A DNA stretch of 64,000 bases from Stenogyne calaminthoides (taxonomy: Eukaryota > Streptophyta > Magnoliopsida > Lamiales > Lamiaceae), in contig JBBCBC010000012.1 of the NCBI GenBank assembly GCA_037126765.1, forward strand, positions 1,116,001 through 1,180,000. Direction: 5' to 3'. The notes beneath the pieces are model-generated. The model was not told the origin of the DNA and searched no databases. It saw only the letters and a list, made by a program, of their open reading frames with translations. Position numbers and translations under genes: made by a program. This document shows, piece after piece, positions 11,004-21,400 of this stretch (position 1 is its first letter; every line of letters starts with the position of its first letter).

Positions 11004-12853
11004 ATGTCTGGGTAAGAAATTCTGACTTTTAGGATATTAATTGATCTCCCCCTATCTTTGTACTCAAATATAACTGATTTATTTTTTATAATCCTGAATA
11101 GATCCCCAATTCCCCTAATGTTGTCTTACAATAATAATTAAAGTGGAATTTTCTTCAATATTTTTTTAGTCTAAGGGCTATTTGAATAAAATTTAATTTA
11201 TTTGTAGATAAAATCTGCCCCTTCTCATAGAATAATCATAGAAGAAACCTGGATTTGTTGAGCGTTTATTGTTAATATGCTATAATATATGCACTGATGC
11301 TGATCAATTGTGATCACTCTAAATAGAGGTACATATACCCTGATGTTATATCCTTACCTTAGTAATTCAAGTGCATTTTTCTTAAAAAATAACATACTTT
11401 TTCCCATTTGCATTTAATTTAATATATAGAGAAAATTTGTCCCTTCTCATAAAATGTTTGTGGCTATACTATATGCACTGATGCTGATCAACTGTGATGA
11501 TTCTAAATTGAGGCCCATATAACCTGATGCTATCTTTGCTTTAGTGAAAATCTGCCACATGTCATAGGTGAAAAATGGCCCTTTTAGAACATTTATATCT
11601 ATAATATATGTACTGATGCTGATAAACTATGTTGCAGTGAAGAGCCTATTGCCGTGGAGACCCCAGCACCAGCTGCAGCACCAACTCTTGGTGAGCCAAT
11701 GGATATCATGACTGCCTTGCAACTTGTCCTCAAAAAGTCATTGGCTCACGGAGGTCTCATTCGAGGCCTTCATGAGGGAGCAAAGGCTGTTGAGAAGCAT
11801 GCTGCCCAGCTATGTGTATTAGCTGAGGATTGTGACCAAGCCGACTACTCAAAATTGGTCAAAGCATTGTGTGCTGACCACAATGTCAACCTTATTACTG
11901 TCCCGAGTGCCAAGACTCTCGGTGAATGGGCTGGTGTAAGAAATAATTATTCTGATTTATCTTATTTATGTTTTTTCTACTATTTGATATTGGTCGGAAC
12001 TTAGATTTCTTTTGGGATAAGGTACATTCATTCCCCTTAACTATTATCTCAAGTTCATGTAAATTTTTGGTGCAAATAAACCGTTAACTTTTTAAAATTG
12101 AACAAATATGACCTTGTTGTATTTTATTAGTGCTAGCAAACTATTATACACTTCTACAAATCAAATTAAAAATACAATTTCTTGTTCCTATGCCACCAAT
12201 TTGTTGTTTCGTATATATTAATGATTGTGTTTGTTGAATTTTGTTATGTTCCTATTAGAAATTTTGAATATTTGTATTTATTACTTATGTTATTTTTCTG
12301 TGGTCATTATTTTTTAGATAAAATTTTATTAATTTTTTTTCTTAATATTAGGGAGTTTATAATTTTACCACAGTAGTGAAAAAAATGTCAATTTATTTTG
12401 TGTTAATTGAAATGTCTTTTTGTTCAATTTTGAAATGATAAAGGAATTATTTGCACACAAAAAAATGCTTATTTGGATCAAGGTAATAGGTCTGGATGTA
12501 CTTTCTCCCATTTCTTTTATTCCTTTGATGTCTTTCGACAACTAAGGTGATGACAGATGATCTTGAGCCAGTTGTCATTTTGTTTCATAGGACACGTTTA
12601 TTTAGTATGTGATTGTAGTGTTGAATTTTGCCTATGTAGCTGTGCAAGATTGATTCTGAAGGGAAAGCCAGGAAGGTTGTCGGAGCCTCTTGTGTTGTGG
12701 TGAAGGTAATATGGCTCAACTGCTGGTTTTTGTGTTTCATGCTTGGGTTTTTGGTCGATTCAATTCTGAATTTGAGCTTCTTTTGTTTCTTAGGACTTTG
12801 GCGAGGAAAGCGAAGGTCTCCACATTGTTCAGGAGTATGTCAAGTCTCACTGA
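11004..12853 (+). CDS. RPS12: 40S ribosomal protein S12 (eS12)
   Basis: Four coding exons: 11004-11011 (ATG TCT GG), 11638-11935, 12640-12705 and 12794-12853, with GT-AG introns and phases that join exactly. The protein has 143 residues: an acidic, Ala/Pro-rich N-terminus (MSGEEPIAVETPAPAAAPTL), then the L7Ae-like fold with DIMTALQLVLKKSLAHGGL, KHAAQLCVLAEDCDQ and TLGEWAGLCKID, and a C-terminus KDFGEESEGLHIVQEYVKSH. Plant eS12 is about 144 residues, so it is complete. It is a structural protein of the small ribosomal subunit. The promoter has site II and telo-box motifs. Intron 1 carries internal repeats reaching its acceptor; intron 2 carries a MITE-like insertion. A likely poly(A) signal AATAAA lies near 13117. 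Confidence 0.96.
11205..11637 (+). repeat. Three diverged repeats inside the RPS12 intron
   Basis: The motif pair 'aaaatctgcccCttctcata' and 'atatgcactgatgctgatca' recurs at about 11205-11357, 11430-11545 and 11547-11637. The last copy is truncated and runs straight into the splice acceptor (cag at 11635-11637). Confidence 0.7.
12040..12485. mobile_element. Probable MITE in RPS12 intron 2
   Basis: Imperfect inverted arms: about 12055-12110 contains 'ggtgcaaataaaccgttaac' and 'aaaattgaacaaat', and about 12415-12470 contains the reverse complement theme ('gttcaattttgaaatgataa', 'atttgcacacaaaaa'). The inside is very T-rich. The exact ends and TSD were not resolved. Confidence 0.5.
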
Positions 12854-13129
12854 ATTGAATCGTCCAAAATGGTTTAAGGAGTTTAGACATAGAAACCACC
12901 TTTGTTAAGCTTTTTGATGTTTCCTTTTTTTTTTTGTTAATTTTATGAACCTGTTTTCAGTACACTGCGCTGTTAGATGCTCTTGTGATTCAAGCAAGTG
13001 TTTTGAGGCTTTTCTTTGTTTTTATCCTGTTGGAAATTATTTTATGTGTGACCTATGTTTAGTTGGTTTACTAATATTTATTGTGATGGATCTTGAAACA
13101 AAGTTATTGAAGTCCAATAAAAAATAGCA

Positions 13130-13660
13130 ACATTTTAAATTACAAAAAGGTAGTTTTATTTTATAATTGAAATTTAATAAGGTTTGGTCCAACAATATGG
13201 TTGAATAAATAATTTTTAATGAAAGAGTTGAATATTAAATACTCAGGTAAAATACATATTTGGGATTGTTTTTAATTTTCTTAACACAATTATTTACTTT
13301 ATAGTTAAGAAGAAGTGTGTGGTGAATACTAACTTTTAATTTTGGCAGATTATTAATATAAATGTATATATTACAAGATTTTTATGTATGATAGTGGTTG
13401 CATGTTTTGTAGCCTTCATTTTGCTCATGTGAGAAAATCTTGTACTTTATTTAGATTTTGTACTTATAAATTTATGTTAAGAAAATTATTAGTACTCAAG
13501 TTCGGTAATGAAATATAAAATTAGACGAACGATAAATGAATTAATAAAAAAACAATGAATTGGTTTTTTGTGAGCAACAACTAGCTTCTGCTTGATAGAA
13601 GCAGAATCCCTAATGTGCAGAATGAATAACAGAAATCATAATCCACCAAATTATCGTTCA
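13130..13660. other. Intergenic between RPS12 and SDF2
   Basis: AT-rich convergent intergenic DNA between the 3' ends of RPS12 (plus) and SDF2 (minus). No gene or clear repeat was seen. The region next to 13860 is probably the SDF2 3'UTR. Confidence 0.5.
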
Positions 13661-13862
13661 AATCAAAAAATCCAAAAAGCATCGGAAAAAGAAGGTAAAG
13701 AAAGAGATGGTCATTAATTCTCTACTAAGAAATAATAAGACTATTTGCAAAACTATTTTGCTGTGTTCAGAAAAGTTACAACTATGTTCTACAAAATGAA
13801 AGGGAAGGACATTAATAACAGAAAACAGTCGGCTGCCTATCATAATATTTAGAGTAAGCAGC

Positions 13863-16828
13863 TCACTTGCTTTCAGCAGATGGGAGATATACACCCTCTG
13901 TTGCCAACCAAACATTATCCGGTCGCTTTTCACGAACCCCACAAACCTGCAACCACATTATCATAAAAGCATGTTATTTCTGATTCATGTGTTATGAAGT
14001 TCGGAAAACCACATTCTGTTGTTTCAATTATGTGTTACTCTCACCTCTTGCTGACCCCCAGCTATACGTGTGTACTTCCTGTCATGACTATGAAGGTATC
14101 CTTCCGTATCTATGTGTCGAAGCCTGACCCTTTGATCTTGTCTCCAAGTCTTACCACTTCCCTCTATTTCAAGTCTGAAGCACAATGACGATTATAAATG
14201 ACACATTTGATAGAAAAGTTAGGTATGTTCGTTTTGAGATTACAGTGGATGGTGAAATCTTGGATTTCAAATGCGTAGTTTTGAGATTTCGAGTTGGGTT
14301 AGATGTAAGTTTATGTCAAATAAAGTGTGCAAGAGTAGATTATGTGGTATTATCATATTATTGTTGGAGAAACTTCATGTAAGAGGTTGGATTTTGAAAT
14401 CCCAAAACAAAACAGGAAGGGGACATAACATCCCACATCCCATCGGGTAAATCCCAAAACAATCATACTATAAAAGGTTCATGATCAGAAGGTGTCACCT
14501 CCAATGATCTCCAGTGTCGGACTCTCCATCACTGCCAAAGCAACTCACCTGAATGTACGTGAATTTATGTTATTAAGGCAGTAAAGATACTAAAGGAAAT
14601 TATCTACACTTGGAGCTACACCTACATGTATTCAACAGTTGGTGTGAAAATAATATCAATAATAATTAACTTTTTTGTAAAATTGCTCATGCAGAAGTTC
14701 AGCACTTCTTATATGCTTCAGCACACAATCTATAATTTGCAGCCACCAGTGGGAAGATACAAATGCAACCCCCATTCTTCAGTCATAATTAATTCATAAG
14801 ATGTTTTAATGTATTGACTTTCCAAGAATATTCACCGACATGTAATAGCAATGCATAAGGATTAAGGAGACACTCCATGAATTAGGTTCACCACTATGAA
14901 TTTTCCAGATTATTAATAAATGCTAGTAAGTTGATCCTGAGAAAGAACACATCATAGCAATGAAGAAAAATGATAAACAATTACTCCCTCCATTCCTATA
15001 TAACCCTCGTTTTAGAGAAAATAAATTGACCCGAAACATCTGTGGCTTTTTGTTTTCCAAGAGATTTTTTTTTCCAACTTTGCCATTTTCTTAAATTTGT
15101 GATTTCTCATTTATTGAGATACAAGAATCTATGCAAAAACTCAAAAGGATATATTAGTCATTTTATACAAATACTTGTAGGTATTAACTGACTTTCTTAA
15201 TCTATGTCAAACACCCAAAAGTGACGGTACAATTGGAATGGATGGATTAAGTAATACTGCAATATCAATGACAATGAACACCAAACTAGGAAGGTTGCAT
15301 GCTCAAAACTCTCATCCAAGGACTGATAAAAGAGTAAAAGTGCTGATCCCGTCTCCTCTCTATCAATCAACTATTAAAATGGGAAGAACTTGGTGACATA
15401 ATTATTTAATTTGATAACGCGAGCTAAACCTTGACAATGGATCATTTTGATTTTGCAAATTAATCATCATGCCACATAAATTACCAGAAAACATGTTTTG
15501 AGTACAGTATGAAAGCCATCATCACAGACCTCCAAATTGCCTGATATGGGAGAAGCATGCAAGTGACTGTGCAGCCACTTCCTAGTTCTCATGTGCTGCA
15601 ACCTAATAAGGGTTCCACTTTTAATTGTATCTCCTTGCTTTAGTTTTGAATCTTGTATAGCCCTAACAACCTGTAAAATAAAATAACAAAAAGAACTTCT
15701 ATTTAAAACCTGCAAAACTAGTCCATATAACATATCCTCTAAAAAGCTGATACACACACAAACATATGGTGGTGTAGTATTAACATACCCAGTAGCTGTT
15801 GGAATCATCAACATTAGGAAAACCAGTAACAGATTGCTGCCCACTGCCAGAGCCATAAGGAACATCATGTGAATGCAGTCTAAATTTTGTCCTCTCATGC
15901 ATCAGCTTGATGACAGAACCATATGTTATCTATAGAAGATAAGAGACAACACAAGACATATAAGTTTGTGCATAACTAATTACTTCAGCAACTCATTATT
16001 CAACTTAGTAGTGCTGATGTATACACTCCAAACCAGCCAAATTAGTTCTCAACATATGAAGTGCCTGTCATTCTAAATTTCGTTCAAGTCTGTCTCCAGA
16101 AAAACCGTAGTTAGATATTTCTACGTCTTTTGTACAATCACACTAGATACTTCTTCATTAGTATTCTAGAACTAGCCACTATCCCCAGTCTTTTCTGACG
16201 AGTGAACTTTCTTCAACAAAACACATCATATAAAACTAGATATAAAGTATTTCTCCAACTCACAGAATCACATCATCTCTTCCACATACCAATCTCTGAT
16301 TAAGCACTAATTCAAACAAAATTACTATCTCGAAATCACAATAGATATATATCAAAGCAAATCCCTTCAACTCCGATTTCAGCTCTCATGTTAAAAAAAC
16401 TAATTACAACAACAAACACCCAGAAACCCTCGCAACCAACCAATAATCACACATTCGACCAAAACTTAACTAAAAACAAAGTTTTCCAATCTATCTCAAA
16501 CAAATAAACCGTATGTGCAAAACGTCAATTAGGTATTACTCGCCTGAACTCCTTCGGAGGTGGCGGAAACAGGAGTTGACCCATAATCGTAGTCGAACGT
16601 CAGAAGCAATATCGCAAGGGCGAAAAACGAGAGCGCCATCACTAGCAGCAGCACTATAAACCAAGTCTTCTGCCAAAACGGAAGATTCGAATCCGAATCG
16701 GAAGACGCGGACTCCCTGTACACAATTCGGGTCGGGCCCGACGCGGACGCGGCGGAGAAGGCGGACGCCGGCGCCGATTTTCTGCGGGTGAGGTTGCTGT
16801 TCTGATGCTGGGGAGCGGGGGGAGCCAC
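13863..16828 (-). CDS. SDF2: Stromal cell-derived factor 2-like protein (MIR domain)
   Basis: Six coding exons on the minus strand: 16828-16544, 15929-15789, 15670-15530, 14548-14499, 14174-14045 and 13946-13863. They encode three MIR repeats: residues about 96-142 (LMHERTKFRLHSHDVPYGSG), 143-200 (IRLQHMRTRKWLHSHLHASP) and 205-260 (QDQRVRLRHIDTEGYLHSHD), ending VWLATEGVYLPSAESK. SDF2 is an ER-lumenal protein that plants need for quality control of surface receptors. The intron after exon 1 has a GC donor (CAG|GCGAGT), the only way to read EGVQ|ITYGS in frame. Two starts are possible. M64 (16639, MALSFFALAILLL) gives 213 residues with a normal signal peptide, like the 218-residue Arabidopsis protein. 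M1 (16828) adds 63 GC-rich codons, giving 276 residues and an internal hydrophobic segment at about 54-78. Confidence 0.93.
14984..15251. mobile_element. Stowaway-type MITE in SDF2 intron 3
   Basis: Inverted ends CTCCCTCCATTCCTATA and, at the right, the complement of CTTAATCCATCCATTCCAAT, flanked by the target dinucleotide TA (14982-14983, 15252-15253). It is 268 bases with no coding capacity, typical of non-autonomous Tc1/mariner derivatives. Confidence 0.75.
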
Positions 16829-16859
16829 GGTTGGAGGTGCTGCACGGCGCCGGAGCTCC

Positions 16860-17100
16860 GACGAATTTCAGATCAATCGCAAGTGAAGCAACTCTTGGTT
16901 TTTTCTCAACTGAACTGCGAGAAAATGTGCATCAGTAATTAATAATGTGGGGGCTTCTTTTAATTTATTTTCCTAATAGTGTGGGGTTTAGTGTTTGGGA
17001 ATCGCCACGTAATATTAATTGAGCCTGCGAATAGGAATCCTCCACGTGGATCTTTGACCACGCGGGATTTTCCTATTGGATGATGCTGTGCCTACGTGGC
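16860..17100 (-). promoter_or_regulatory. SDF2 promoter region with ACGT-core cluster
   Basis: Three ACGT cores lie upstream of the minus-strand SDF2 gene: CCACGTA at 17005-17011, the palindromic G-box CCACGTGG at 17042-17049, and CTACGTGGC at 17092-17100. CCAAT-type (ATTGG) and TTGAC motifs lie between them. ACGT cores are bZIP sites. SDF2 is known as an ER-stress gene in plants, so bZIP control is plausible, but no exact ERSE arrangement was found. Confidence 0.35.
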
Positions 17101-17164
17101 CTATCTACTATATGTTGTTGGCTGATAAATTTCTGTCAATTTTTATTTTTTTTGTTGAAAAACA

Positions 17165-17470
17165 TTGTTGTTGAATTACTTCTATATATGTCTGTTTTTA
17201 GAATGTATCTCTCAATTTATATGCCACCTGAGGGGTCCAACAGTTCGGGTATAAGAATTTCTCGTCTCTCCTTAACTAGTCAGGTGCCAACAGTATGTGT
17301 ATAGGAGTTTCTCATCTCTCGTTTATTAAAAATAAAAAGAAGACATGACTAATGAATTGGTCACTTTTACAGTTGCTATTCGAATATCTCTCTCGATTTA
17401 TATTCCACTCAGCTAATGGGCCAATCGTATGATTGGAAAAGTTTCTTGTATTTCCCTTAAAAAAACGAGT
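17165..17470. repeat. Diverged direct repeats upstream of SDF2
   Basis: The order 'aatttatatgccac', 'ccaacagt', 'gtataagaatttctcgtctc' at 17210-17270 is repeated with changes at 17280-17330 and again at 17375-17450. No gene is present. Confidence 0.45.
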
Positions 17471-17679
17471 ATGTGATGGATTGACTCGTTTTTTCATTTT
17501 CCCCATCCATCTTCTATGCAGTTTGAGTATGATTTCCATTTTGGTTGGAGAATTTATCACGTCCCAGTGTTGATATATCACATATGTATAAAGTGACATA
17601 TTTGCTCAATAGAAAACCTTTATTGTTTTTATTTATGTATTCATTTAATGCAAATTATCACAAAAACGAGTAGAAGGTA

Positions 17680-17966
17680 CTCCCTTCGTCCCATAGTTAG
17701 TGGTTTTCTTACTGTTCACAAGAATTTAATGAAATAGTGATAAAGTGATAAAGTGTTGGGGGTAAAAAAATGAAATCAATTTTATTAAAGAGTAAAATAA
17801 TATTTAATAAAGTGTTGAAGGTATGAGAGAGTGACATATAGTAAATAAGTTTGTATTGAGAGGGTGTTAGACTAGTTAGAATGAACTTGTACTTTTTGGC
17901 TACTTTACCATTAACTATGGAACAAAAATAATGGTTAATTTACCGTTAACTATGGAACGGATAGAG
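17680..17966. mobile_element. Stowaway-type MITE
   Basis: The ends CTCCCTTCGTCCCATAGTTAG and, inverted, CTCTATCCGTTCCATAGTTAA are flanked by TA on both sides (17678-17679, 17967-17968). It is 287 bases long, has no coding capacity and lies intergenically. A further isolated end-like motif 'gggtcgaagggagta' at about 18067-18082 suggests a second damaged MITE. Confidence 0.85.
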
Positions 17967-18474
17967 TAATATTTAATTACAAATTTACAATATTTATTTC
18001 TCATTGACCGGTGCAAATTGCCAACATTTTTAGGGCAACGAAAATTTGTTTTAAAAAAAATCGTCTTGGGTCGAAGGGAGTATAATAAAGTCCTTTTTTT
18101 AAAAAAATTAAATAAAAGGTGAAATTCATGTATATATTTTAAAATACAAATATTCGAATACCATTTCCGAATACAAATAAGAATTAAAATTAATAATTGA
18201 AAAAAAGAAGAAATTCAAATACAAATAATAGAATAGAATATCATGAAATTTTGATCCGTTTGCTACAACACTAACGAGATTAGTTGGTGCATCATTACAC
18301 AACTTTGACAGCAGGGGTTATGACCTTTTCTTCTCCATTAAAATGAAACTCTACAAACTACTCTGCACAAGATGGTTACCAGTTATGGCGATTGCTGGCT
18401 GTTTACGTGCAACAAGGGAAGGGAATTATTAGTTGGTTGAGCACCTAAATATGGAGGTTGAAGCACAATGTGAG
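17967..18474. other. Intergenic / CDC27 3' flank
   Basis: AT-rich, with the damaged MITE end near 18080. The last 150 bases before 18475 are probably the CDC27 3'UTR. No gene was seen. Confidence 0.45.
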
Positions 18475-21400
18475 TCAAGCATCGGCATCTCTATCGATCG
18501 AAGTGTCACAAATCTCCTCTAACTCATCCGGTACATGTAACTTTTCGATGGCAGCCTGTTAAAAACAACCTCATAAAAATCCAAACATATAAATAAGAAA
18601 AATCCTAGTAGAATAGATAACATCAAGTTCAGGAGACTAAAGAATATGAAGAATACACATCAGACAAAATCTCAGACGAAATTTAACAAATTCACAAAAA
18701 ACACGTGACAAGTGTTAGTTTGTAGGGTGAACAGTATTAGTATTTTTCGAATGTGCAACTAAGCAAAAAAAATAAAAAAAAAAAAACAGCTTGGTGGAAA
18801 CACTATACCATCAGAGATGGTAAAGTAAAAAAATTGATTAGTTCAGATGGTGGTGTGCGAAAATTCAAAGAGTGTATAAAGTCTACATAATAAAGTGTAC
18901 GGTTGGTTCATTATAAAATCCACAACAGACGAGATCAATAGAAGGAAACTTGTTACCTTAATAGTAGCAACATCAGTTGCAGGTGGTTTCAAATCGAGTG
19001 CTAGTCCAAAATGAAGCATGGCTTTAGCAAACGTATTTTGCCTCTTGTAAATGCTACCCATTAGTGCATACACACTACTTTCGCGGGGAGCGTACTCTTT
19101 GAGCTCCTCAAGAACTGCTAAAGCCCCATCGAGATTTTCCATGCTCACAAGGATGTTAGCCTTCTGATATAGAGGGAGAGGGTTCTTCTTGTCAGCTATA
19201 ACTGCTCTTTCTATCATCTCAAGGGCTTCATCATTTCTCTGTTAATTTTTACAGATTAATTTAGTTGATGGTGAATATAAAAACAATTTGACAGTCGTTT
19301 TTGGATGTTTCATATAGATTAAGAAAGGCAGTTAATACCTGAATTGTTTGTATAAAATGACTAATGTACCCTTTTAGAGATTATCAATGAAGAGTGAAAT
19401 ATGGCTGCACCAGTTGCACCATGGAACTGGTGCAGCACTACTATTACTCTTCAATATAAAGAAGTAATACTGACCAACTAATACCTTTCAATAAAACAAT
19501 TAATACCACTTAAAAATGCATTTGAGTTGCACATTGAAACTAGCGCATAGAAGTATCTGACATCAATTAATCATTTATGGTCATTTGTCACAAATTAAGA
19601 AAGGGGCAAAGTTGGAAAGAAAGTAGTTTATCTTGGAAAACCAAAAACGACAGATATTTTGAAACAATAATTTTTTCACTAAAACGACAATTAAATTGGA
19701 ACGGAGGAAGTCCTTGAGATCTCACCTTCAATGCATGCAAAGCAGTCCCAAGATATGACATTATAACAGAAGAAAATGGGTTGATTTGGTGACCCATTCG
19801 GAAATGATGCTCTGAAAACTCAAACTTCTCTTGTCGGAGATATATCATTCCGAGTCCATACCAGGCATTATAGTGCCTGGAGTCTATTCGAAGAGCACTC
19901 TGGTAACACTTGAAACCGTTTTCATAGTCCTCCAAGGATACATATCTGTAAACAAAGATGGATTTCCAGATAACAAATTCAAGTCTGAAGTGTCTTGCAT
20001 CTATAAAATGGGAATAGAATTGAGTAAATTGTAAAATTAGTCCCATATCTATCATGTGTTGGCGATTTTAGTCTAGTGCATATTAAATTTCATAAATAAG
20101 TACAAATATTTTATTATGATGCAATTTTAATCCTATATTAACAATATCTTTTTAGGATGATAATTAATTTGTGATTTTTTTAATTGAAATTAATATGTTG
20201 GGGCCTCATTATGTATGTCACACAAGTGGGTGCCAAGTCATTAGTCCGGTTGCTACATGGAGTTCCAGCAGCAAAAATCCTTCAACCTTGTCAATATAGG
20301 ACTAGATTTGCATTATTTTAAAAGTTATGGGACTTAATTGAGAAAATTAATTTGTACGGACTAAAATTGTCAACACCCAATAAATACGAGACCAGCTTTA
20401 CAATTTACTCATAGAATTGAGATACATACTCATGGCCACACAGGGTGTGGGCATATGCGAATCTTGGATTTAATTGTACGGATCGCTGGAAATTCTTAAG
20501 AGCAGTTTCATGGTCTTTTTGTAAGCTATAGCAATTTCCCATAGCAATCCTGCCATATCACAATACAGCACATAGAACAGGTCATCAGGATAATGTACAT
20601 GCTATAAAAGCATATTTTAGTCCCTCTAGAAAAGGCTAATCAACATTGATTGAGAGGGTCCCACCTTGTCTGTGAACAAAAACCAACACAAAGGTATCTA
20701 GAGGACCATTACATACATGTAGCTACGTAGCTAAATAAATGAAAGCCACTTAGCGACATATCAATATCTAAAGCCATACTCAAAAGCTAAAAACAGCAAG
20801 TGCGAGTGAAGGTACCAGGATTGAGGAGCTAAACGGTCGGTCGATATCAGCTCATGAGCCAAGTAACTTAACTTCATGTCTTCCTTCAAATGCTAAAAGA
20901 TGGAGGTGAATTGACTCAGTAAAAAGTAGAACACGTGACTTGAGCAAAAAAAAGGCTAATGAGAGTATAATTACAGTATCATTTATAGGAAAGATGTGAT
21001 GCAGAGCTGAAGCTAAAAATGAGATCTTCGAATTTGATTTGAAGTAAAAACTCACATATAAAACTGTGGAGTATATATCCATTCCCTCCAAACTGTAAGG
21101 AGAGGCAATGCGTGCATGACTGAAGGCACGATCAGCTTCGAGATAATCAACCATTTCAAAATATGCTTTTCCAACCTGTGCTTAAATGAGATCAATATAG
21201 ATCAGATATCTAGTGCAATATAAATCTCTTGATTTTATTTTTTTTTGATGTATTTGGGCAGAACTTCTGTATCAGGACTAGTCTATAAAACAAATTGGAC
21301 TTATAAGTTGGGGGGATAAATTTCAAAACAGTAAAAAATGCAGAGTTTGGAAGAATTTTGACCGAATCGCCAAGAAAGAAAAAATTAGAGTAATTTGACA

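Noticed and set aside
16654..16845. Pro/Arg-rich frame overlapping SDF2 exon 1
   Set aside because: A shifted frame of the same GC-rich exon; the SDF2 frame is supported by the family.
17042..17100. ER-stress response element (CCAAT-N9/10-CCACG) in the SDF2 promoter
   Set aside because: The CCAAT and CCACG parts are on opposite strands or wrongly spaced; only the ACGT cores are reported.
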